In this document: positions 13,241 through 64,000 of the stretch, one piece after another | Numbering within the stretch: position 1 is the first letter of the stretch | How the letters are laid out: the number at the start of each line of letters is the position of its first letter | NCBI GenBank assembly: GCA_023101725.1 | Contig: JALJCO010013652.1 | Location: 365,001-429,000, forward strand | Reading direction: 5' to 3' | Origin: Atherinomorus stipes | Lineage: Eukaryota > Chordata > Actinopteri > Atheriniformes > Atherinidae | DNA length: 64,000 bases | The notes under the pieces: generated by a model | What the model was told of the DNA's origin: nothing | What the model saw: the letters and a program-made list of their open reading frames with translations, nothing else | Database searches by the model: none | Made by a program: the position numbers and the translations under genes

Positions 13241-13530
13241 AAACCGTTTTTCCAACATTGCCAACCTTAGCTTTAACCAATAGAAACACCAAGAAAACCA
13301 AAACTAAAGAAGCTCAAACTAAAGTCACCAAAATGCAGAAACAAAACAAACTAAGGACAGACTGTTCCCAGGCCAAACAGTTGCCTGTCTCTGAACATCT
13401 GTGGGCCCTTTTGTAGCTGCATGTTGCAGCTCCAGCTGTGACTGATTAGTCATTAGCAGGTGAGGAGGGAGGAGATGATGGTGGTGTGGTGCCAGGCCAA
13501 AAAAGATGGGGGTGTTGAAACAGGATGATT

Positions 13531-15124
<1,594 letters not shown>

Positions 15125-15193
15125 CATGTGAAATGAAAGACAGATTAGGTTAATAAACGGGCAGCCATAACCTACTGTATAGCAACCCTGAAC

Positions 15194-15236
15194 CACGAAA
15201 AATCGTGTAACTGTTACAGTTACACGATTTTTCGTG
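15194..15236. repeat. Perfect 21 bp-arm hairpin
   Basis: CACGAAAAATCGTGTAACTGT at 15194-15214 is exactly inverted at 15216-15236 with one base between. Outer bases (GCAACCC... and ...GGGTTGC) extend the inverted repeat imperfectly. It lies about 70 bp from the end of the Tc1-like element. Confidence 0.95.
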
Positions 15237-15249
15237 AGACCGGGTTGCA

Positions 15250-18200
15250 CCTCCATAGTTCCCATTAAGCACAGTTTCTTAATGACATCAACAGTTGACA
15301 CACCTCACTCTCAGTATTTTGCCATCTTTGTAATTTCACCCTGTGTTTATAGATTGCGAGGTTTCTATATCTTGGAAATGAACCTAGCCTTTCCTAAAAA
15401 TTAGCTAAAACAAACTTCTTAAGGTTTAAGCTTTTGCTAAAACAACTTTTTCCTCTTCACAATATAACTATTCTAAATAAAAATAACACGCTGGTATTTC
15501 AGTGACGAAAATGATTACTCTCATACTCTATCCTCTATGGAGACATACTCAATGGAAATCTGTCTTTGACCTTTTTTGAAGTTCTTCTTCTAACATGTAA
15601 ATTCAACATAGAATTACTTATAAGCAATTAACCAACAAACATCAGGAAGCAATGTATAGCCAAGAGCGTGGCTGAATTTGTTGAATGTGAGATGTCTTTG
15701 GATTTAAAAGTCGGCTTTACAAATGAAATGTATTATTCTTAACTTATTGTTCAAAACTGACATTTTGATTTTGTCTTAAAAAAGCACACAAAGTAGAGGA
15801 TTTTTACATGATTATAAATTACCCTTATGAGATTGATCACTTGTTGGAAAGTAGTTCATTCATCTGTGCTCCACTGAAATGCAGAGAAACACAGATGTTA
15901 GCGTTAGCGATGATATACTGTATGTCTAATGTCTCAGTGATTAAATCCTCTAAAAATTTCCTTTCTCAGATTAATAAAGTGTTTTTCATTCAAATTTCAT
16001 ATCATTCACAGGACAATCTGTTGTCAGTCTGTTGATCAATGCAACAGTGACAATAAACATCAACTATCACTTGCTACATAAAGGTAGATGTTTTATTATA
16101 GGAAATACTTGTGACATGACATGTAGGCCTATAATAGTAGCCCAATTATTTTATTTAAAAAGAAACACAAATTCATTGAGTAATGAACCATGTAAAGCGT
16201 GTATTTTAAGCAGGAGCAACCAGATTTTCTTTAAGTATGTCAAGGTTATTGAATGTTTTAGTTTCAGAACAATGTTTTTACCTCAGAGCCATATCAAATG
16301 CTCTTTATCATCATGTTAGGTTTCATGGCCATAGACTGTTCATATAAAGAAGATTGCTGTTTGGAAGACCTCGTCTGGGCTGTTGTTGTGGTTAGATGTT
16401 GATCCATTGTCGACCTCGGATCCTGAGGAGGCAAAAAAAAAAAAAAACCAAAACATTTATGCAACATTTAGAACATAGCTGGTCTTTGGTCGGTGTCATT
16501 GTCTTTGGGTTTTATTATGTTCCTGGTTTATTTCTTTTGGGTGTTATTCCTCTATCTTAGCTTTCTTTGTTCTGTATTATAGTCAGCATTTTTTTTTTTA
16601 ATTTTTCATGATAGTATGACTTGCTTTTTAAGGTGATGTGTAATTATTCTCTTGTGCCTTCTGCTTTCCGCTCATATTTCACATATTGCCACACACTGAA
16701 AAAGTTGTCAAGTTTTGTTTTTGCTCTACTCAACTCTTTTAGCTATTTTTTTTAGTTATGAGAGTCAAATTGTCCTCATTTGCCTTAAAACTGTTCGCCT
16801 TCATCTGGGTCATTTTCCCTGGTACCTCACTCGAGACACATTTACATCTACGTATATGCAACCATTTGCAACAGTTTAAAAGGGGTTTTGAGGGTCATAG
16901 TGATGTAATGTTTGCTTTAAACATGGAAAAAAGATATTTAAAGAGAGAAATAAAGATTCATTTTTAACCGAAAATCTAAAAAGTAAATAAAATAAAAAAA
17001 CACTCCCTGCAGTTATACTATCTTCATGTTTTGTTTGTAAGAGCTGCCTGCAGGGGGAGGCGTTGCATTGCAGATTGCACGTTTTGGGGTTTTCACTAAT
17101 AAATAAGTCATCAGATTACATACAATTTATTTTATTTTTATTGCAACAACTTAATATTAGAAGAATCAAGAACAAACTTTGCAGAATCAAACCATCATGT
17201 GTTTTCAGGTTTGCATAAAGAAATGTTTTATCTTTTTCTGAGCTACACTGATTTGCACTGGATGTTTGGCTCCATGTAGAAGGCCCTTGGATGCCCTCAT
17301 GTATTTGATAAAAACCAATGATCTTGATGTAAAAACACAAAGCCTTTGGAGTGCAGAATGTCACACTTTCAACTGTCAGGGTCCAAGAAAGATCTCAGAT
17401 GATGCTCAGGCAGAGATGGATGGCAGATCTATGTCAACGCCTTGGGTACAATGTGCTCTTTATGTATATGACAAAGTGGATATTGTGCGGTGCCTTCATG
17501 TAAACAAAGGGAATGGCGTGACCTTTTGTGAAGTGGGTCAAGTCTATGATGGGGTTAACACTAGGCTGTGTCAGCAGAATGATGTGATTTGATAATTCCC
17601 ATACCCTATGAACCCTCAGAGAAGCACAGAAACCAGCTAAGGCCTTTCAGTTGCACTAATTATCCCATGATCTTTTTGTCTGGCTCTAAATACCAGACAT
17701 TTGTAGGGTCAGATTGGATGTCATGTGTGGTGTTGGTTTGAATTAAGCTCAAAGGCAACCAGAAACCCTCATGAAAATATTTCAGTCAAGCAGCGAGAAG
17801 TGAAAACCTCATGAGAATTTCACATCCTGCAAGCCAAAAGGAGAAACGAACATGAATCTTGAGCACAGAGCAGAGAATCTATACGTGCACATGTTCCCAG
17901 AACTGACTGGATCAGTTACAGAAATGTGGCCAGGATATAAATTTTTCGATGCCGTCTGACATGTAACGGTTTGGCATTAATGTATCATGAGCTGAGATCC
18001 AAGCCTGTAGGAAAACGTGGGACGAGTCTTACATCTGAATGGCTCTTCTGTATCAAGAACTTGGTCCTGTAACTCTTTAAAATGAGCTACATTAGAAGGT
18101 CTTGTGTTTCAGTAACCTCTTTGTGAGAAGTCAATGCCCTGCAGTAACCTCCCCCAGCTAAAGGTTACTATAGGAGATGGTTCTATAAACTCCTCAGGAG

Positions 18201-18500
18201 CTATAAATGCTGCAGATGTGGAGTTTTTATTTAGCATCTTACCTTTGTGCGCTTGAGACTATCAAATCTGAAAAAGCTAAATTTATAAGAAAAGTTAACA
18301 CATTGTATGCTGGTGTGCAGAGTGAAAATCAGACTCTCCCATTAGTCAGTTAACTTACATTTACTTCTATAAAAATTTCAGCTGTAAGAAAAAAGAATAA
18401 ATATAGTAACTAATTAATGTGTGTATGAAAGTGTGTGCGTGCATAGCTGTGTGGGTCTGCAGTGGTGGGTGTGCCTGAGTGTGCGATGTCATGGCCTGAA
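15250..18500. other. No gene seen
   Basis: AT-rich DNA without recognisable coding exons. An open frame of 108 codons at 17266-17592 has no family resemblance. Confidence 0.5.
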
Positions 18501-18514
18501 TCCGGGTGATTCCC

Positions 18515-18600
18515 TCTCAGCCAATCAGAGTGAAGCAGGAGATGTTTTTGGGGGCGGCTTCCAGTGAATGATTAAAGGTTGGGGGAGGTTAAGCTCTACA
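18515..18600 (+). promoter_or_regulatory. Possible CCAAT/GC-box cluster
   Basis: A CCAATCAG motif (about 18521) and a GGGGGCGG motif (about 18551) lie within 40 bp, followed by a G-rich run. Such pairs occur in promoters, but no transcript start or exon can be tied to it here. It is about 5 kb upstream of the ADAM10-like start codon. Confidence 0.25.
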
Positions 18601-19079
18601 CCAGGCTGTAAAACATTGACCTGTTGGAGTAAGTGGTGGCGTATGTTGCTTGTAGTGGGGTCTCAGGCCAAGATCTTGTCTTCAGCTGCTAAAATGTAAC
18701 CTCTATTAGTCTGATATGGCTGGACTGGATGAGACCCAGCTGATACATGAGTCCTAGTCTATTACAGCATGAGCTGTATGAGCTGAGCTGTAATAGACGC
18801 CGCTGTTATGTCACCGTTTTTGCGGCTCTCAAGTCTTTGCAGGTTCCTTGAAACCTTCTTCAAAAGAGTGAGAACATGATTATAACATATCAGCAAATTT
18901 AAAAACACATCTCTGTATAAACAAGACTTATTTTTGCTGCTCCCTTTACATTACATGTCTCCTCTGTGATGGTAAAGTAGGTTTGAAGGCCTTCAGATTA
19001 GTGTATCAGGAAAAAAATCCTGAACTAATCACTCCATTAAACATCAAATTGCCTCTTTGACTTACACCACAACAAAAGT

Positions 19080-19625
19080 TGCAAGAAACCTGGGTGTCAT
19101 GACTGATGACCAGCTGTCCTACTCTGACCATGTTGCATCTGTCTCATGTCACTTTGCACCCTTTCACATAAGGAAGTCAGTCTGTATCTGACCCATCCAG
19201 TTCCTTGCACAGGACATGGTTATCTCTCCCTTTGACTGCTGCGATGTTCTTTGGCAGGTTTCCCTGCATGTAGACTGAGACCCTCGACACATGGTCTAGA
19301 ATGCATCTGGTGTTTGAACAGGCACAAATGACACGTCACTTCATAACTCATTGAACTTCACTGGTTACCCAGGGCTGCCAGAATCAAATTAAAAGCACTA
19401 CTGCATGCCATGCTATCTGAGCTCAGTCATTGAGTCACTTTTCAATCACAGAATGTCATCTGATACCACCGTCCCTAAGCACAAGACTGTCTCAGTCCAG
19501 ATTGCTTTATTTGTGGTTCCACTGTGGTGGAGAAAGACAGCTTTCCTAATACCTCCAACACATGAAAACCCCCATCCTCAACTCTCTTGCACTTCTGTGT
19601 CTGTTGTACTTGAAATGTTTAAATA
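19080..19625 (+). mobile_element. Decayed L2-like LINE fragment (C-terminal RT region)
   Basis: Plus-strand translation gives NLGVMTDDQLSYSDHVASV, then pieces resembling the IRKSVCI, ALVISPFDCCD and LNFTGYPGLPES phrases of fish L2-type LINEs. Several stops and frameshifts are present. Confidence 0.75.
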
Positions 19626-20500
19626 GATTTATATTCAGCACTTAATCATAAACTCAGGTTTCATATTGCAGTGATGCTGCTTCTGCTTCTTCCTAACTTT
19701 TTACTTTGGATAAAATGGCCCATGACTAAATGTAAATGAATCAGTCTTTTTACTTGCAAAACCAATCTCTAAACTAAAGAACCCACTAAATTATTATCAT
19801 GACAATCAAGGTTTTTGTTCTGCAAAGATTAGTTTTGACAGTACATGTATTTTGCAGAATAGATTAACCAAATCTGTATGTATAGATATGGTCCTGGTCC
19901 AACTGATGTCAGGTCTTTTTCCTCTTCTCTTTATAATTTTCAGTTTACTTTTTATTAACCTTATCCTGACTGGCATGATAGCAAGTGGAATGGTCTGGCT
20001 GCTGTGCTGTGCTGAAAAAAATTGCTTTGGCAAGGAGGAAGCTTTGGAAAGCTAATGAAGCTTCATAGTTATAACCGCCCCCCTTGACACTTCGATATTA
20101 TCCTATATCATTTTTAATTTGGTTATAGCTGAATTATATATTGTTACAATGCTGACAGAGAGAAAAGTTGAAAGTTGGAGAGAACGGTCAGAAAAGGAAA
20201 TGAAGAAAAAGAAAAGAAGACAAAGATACAAAAGAGAGAAAACTACTGCTGTACAATCAAAACCTGAAAAGCAAAACAGCTGCTGCACTTCTAAAGAAAC
20301 TTCCTGTGGCATGATTAAGGAAGTAAAGCAGAGAATCATTAGCACCTACAGAAGGACAAAATGACACCATGCCATGTCCTCTAAAACATGCATCTTCAGT
20401 AAAACTTAGACAAATAAACAGCAAACACAGAAAACGTCTGTTATACAGTACAAACCTACAAGATTCAGCATTTCAGAAAAAACTATTATTATCAGGGGTG

Positions 20501-20712
20501 CACACATCCAGTCCTCAAGAGCTTCTATCTATCCTGCTACTTTTAGAGCACCCCTTTTCCAACACGCTTTAATCAAATGGCTGAATTACCTCACTTGCAT
20601 GTCATTCAGCTCTGCAGAGGCCTGGTAACGAGCCATTCATTTGATTCAGGTGTGTTTGAGAAGGGGAGCTCGGAAAATTGCAGGATAGTTGTTCTTGAGG
20701 ACTGGATGTGTG
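20501..20712. mobile_element. Short foldback element (about 212 bp)
   Basis: CACACATCCAGTCCTCAAGA at 20501-20520 is repeated in inverse at the right end (TCTTGAGGACTGGATGTGTG). The middle is also partly self-complementary. No coding capacity. Confidence 0.8.
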
Positions 20713-21779
20713 TATGCCTGATCATTATAAACTTCAATAATCTAACAATTTATTAAAATCTTAATCCCATCTATTTTCTACTGAGGAAATTTAGGATATG
20801 AAACAGTTACTAAACTCCATACAGTGGAGTTCTGTGGTGAAAACGGAGGCTAGAAATCACTGAACTTTTCATCACCATGAGAAATGAAGTTCACACATAT
20901 TTATATGTGAATACATGAATGAATGCTATATTGTGGCTCTTATATTTCAAACCGCAAGTGGAGGCAAGGCTGCTTGTACTCAACTCTTTTCAAGTGGCAG
21001 AAAGGGAAGGATAATTCTTGATGTCCAGAGTCCAAAGCAGTTTAAATATATAAAATTAATAAAAATGTGGTTTCTTTTATTCCAAGATGTGTCATTTTAT
21101 ATCTGCTTATAATCACTGGTTAATTTGATCAGCTTAACCAAAACCAGAGATAACATCTCGGGAAGAAACAGACTTTTACACATGTGTATCTTATAAAATA
21201 TTTCCACACATTACAAGTTAAATGACTTGAGCCATTTTATGATTCAGATTTTTTCTTCTGACCAGAATCAGATTTGGCAAGAGGCACCTCACCCTCCATC
21301 CAAACCCCGCTGGGTTTACTTACTTAAGAAAACATTTACAACACATATAAATCCCACATTTTATTGTGGTGCGGGTGAAAAACATCTTCCCCTGAAACTT
21401 TTACACGGTAAAGATCTCTGTGAAGCCTTTCCACTTTGTTTTGACTGAGGAATTGGATTTCTCATAGCGTTCATCTGAATGGCTTCTGGTGTTGACAGTT
21501 TTAGAGAAGAAGGTGCTTTGATTTAGGTTTGGTCAGTCAGGAATTTGGCTCGTGTGGGAACACAAGTCTGTCACATGCTAAACTCACATAAAGATTGAGG
21601 GAGGCAGGAATCTTCCACGTCACGCTTTGACACAATGCGGGTCCCATAGGTATCATTTGAAACGTGCAGAGTTGTAATCTACTGTACATGTGGAGGACTT
21701 AGTTGGACAGAGAGGTATAAAAGCCAGTACCAGAACTTGTAAGATTGACATCTACAGTATTCAATTGTTGGTTGTATGG

Positions 21780-21885
21780 CTTGTGATTTACATTCCTAGC
21801 ATAGAGCCGAGACATCAGGGATCAAATCATCAACCTTTTGATTGCTGGACGATGGCTCAACCACCTGAGCCACAGCCACTCTGAT
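21780..21885 (-). repeat. tRNA-derived SINE-like segment
   Basis: On the minus strand it reads TGGCTCAGGTGGTTGAGCC (A-box like) and GATTTGATCCC (B-box like), the tRNA-related head of a SINE. It does not fold as an intact tRNA as far as I can judge. Confidence 0.55.
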
Positions 21886-23501
21886 TTATAAACCAAAACT
21901 TTGTTTAAAAAAAACAAACATTTTCACTTGGGTTAAAACACGCCTGTATGAAAGTTAACTAAATGCTGTAAAGAATCGTCTGTAAAGAGTTTCTCTGCGT
22001 TTCCAACACAATAAATCCCCGAACTGTGACAACACCAAAAAAGAAATGTAATTATAATGTTAAAGCCTTGATTTCAGATGTTGATGCACATCTATTGACT
22101 TTCAGAACATTTCCTTGCATATTAAAAAGCTGCATATTAATAAATGGCAACTTAGACTCATTTCACAGCTGTTGTGCTTTTTATGTGCAAACTGTGATAT
22201 GCAAAACGTTTATAGGTAATATGTGAATAATTTCCTGTTCTGTAAACTGTTGTAAACTTTCTGCTATTTACTCCTACAGAAATAAATGAGGTGGGTTTAT
22301 TTTAAGTGAAACATCTGTTTTAAGTAACCTCATTCTCTGCTCAGCTCATGTCACAGTTCCTCTTCATATGTTTTGGTTCCCTAATCCGTTAAAACAGTCG
22401 TGCTTTTTTTTTTTTTTTAAATGAGGCCATAAAATACCTTTCACACAGTTTGAATCATAAACGCGATTGCTTCCTTCTGCTATTGAGAAAGCATGACAAA
22501 AATTTCTCCACCACTCAGAGTCCTTCATCAGAGAAAGAGGAGGTATTTTCCTTTATCACATTACAAAGAAATAATCAAAGTTAAAATGTTTCAACTTTTG
22601 ACATTTCTATAATGCAAGCTGTAGCACGTTGCCCTTATCATTGTAATGTCTGACACTTTTTACAGTAATTTTGATCAGTTGTTAAATGCTTTAATGTCCT
22701 GACAATTGTTTGGTGAATAATTGCTCCTTAAAATATCATATAATTTGTCCATATAAAGTAACTTTGCTGGTTTCTTGACTTTTTACTCAGTGGCAACGAA
22801 GTGAATTAATCTGACATTTATCTCATAATCTACCATCAGACCCTCATGTTGCATTCTAACCTGCAGCACAAATTAAGCTTAACTGATAATCAGTTGATAA
22901 TACATTTTATGTTATGATGGCAAGCATAGGAAACCCTTCAGCTACCAAATATCTGCAGGCTAATATTAGTATCTAGGTAAATGCACGAGAATGAGTTTAA
23001 TGAATTATCTCTCTGATATACGGTCAGTTTTGCCTGTTTTGGGGCCAGATAACGTCTGAATTATAATGCTAACTGCTAAAAAGAAAAAAAAAGTGACAAA
23101 CCTCTTTAAAACTTGTAATTTGATCATTTGATTCTTGTGTTGAAAGATTCAAAGACGTATTTAAATTACAGCTGTCATTTGTTTCTGTCTCTATCATCCC
23201 AGTCCAGTCATTTCAATCAATAAATCTTCCTCTAACTTTGAAAAGTTGGAGCTGTGCAGCACACAGACAGACAAGTCTGAATATGCCTCTCCATGTGAGT
23301 GTTTCACTGCTTTCAGCTGAGTTCTGGCATGAACTTCCTATCTGTCACATTCCAGTGTGGGAAGACCGCAGGTACGAGACTGCTGAACAGAGGAGTTCAG
23401 GGAAAAGGAATGAAAAAGAAAGCAAGAATCGAGCCGTGGAGGAGAGAGAAAAAAAAAAAGGCTAAAGGGAAGGAGGACAGAAGCTAGACAGCAAGGAGAC
23501 C

Positions 23502-64000
<40,499 letters not shown>

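Noticed and set aside
17266..17592. 108-codon plus-strand open frame
   Set aside because: No known motif and no supporting gene structure.
21780..21885. Functional tRNA gene
   Set aside because: Only the A-box and B-box like parts are present; stems do not pair well and it looks like a SINE head.
23238..23487. Upstream open frames overlapping the putative 5' UTR
   Set aside because: They are short, Lys/Arg/Glu-rich because of purine tracts, and out of frame with the signal peptide start.

Overview
The window looks like genomic DNA from a teleost fish. It is AT-rich, has long introns with GT/AG borders, and carries decayed Rex3/RTE-type and L2/Rex1-type LINEs, Tc1-like transposons, many short TIR elements (hAT-like, Harbinger-like, TTAA-flanked), tRNA-derived SINEs and long microsatellites. 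The species cannot be named from the sequence alone.

Only one gene is well supported. It is a plus-strand ADAM10-family metalloproteinase gene that starts at 23502 and runs off the right edge. Twelve coding exons (23502-23562, 28076-28223, 28418-28536, 29171-29326, 37626-37711, 38514-38696, 43744-43836, 44099-44267, 57184-57347, 61691-61862, 61992-62136, 62389-62572) join in frame to 560 codons. They encode a signal peptide, a prodomain with a candidate cysteine switch and an RSRR convertase site, a metalloproteinase domain with an intact [11 protein letters not shown] zinc site, a disintegrin domain and the start of the Cys-rich domain. A thirteenth exon begins near 63892 and is cut by the window end. 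Its Cys-rich reading frame does not match the phase of exon 12. The exon layout parallels human ADAM10, but the protein is divergent and fits a fish-type ADAM10-like paralogue better than a direct ADAM10 orthologue.

1-23.5 kb: no convincing host gene. It holds LINE remnants (about 840-2110, 7956-8520, 19080-19625), a 577 bp MITE (2119-2695), two direct copies of a 630 bp TTAA-flanked element (5384-6013, 6977-7605), a complete but decayed Tc1-like element (13531-15124), a 21 bp-arm perfect hairpin (15194-15236) and a short foldback element (20501-20712).

23.5-44.3 kb: exons 1-8. The introns hold a Harbinger-like MITE with 38 bp perfect TIRs and a TTA duplication, a TTATC pentamer array touching the exon 4 acceptor, an 879 bp foldback element, SINEs, an hAT-like element with an 8 bp TSD, and a minus-strand cysteine-rich open frame ending in a consensus splice donor (38868-39115), the most unusual unexplained signal here.

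44.3-57.2 kb: intron 8 (12.9 kb), crowded with mobile DNA. It includes a Tc1-like element in which the C-terminal half of the transposase is replaced by a THAP zinc-finger coding segment with ETS-like sites upstream, and a LINE with a long reverse transcriptase frame. 57.2-64 kb: exons 9-13.
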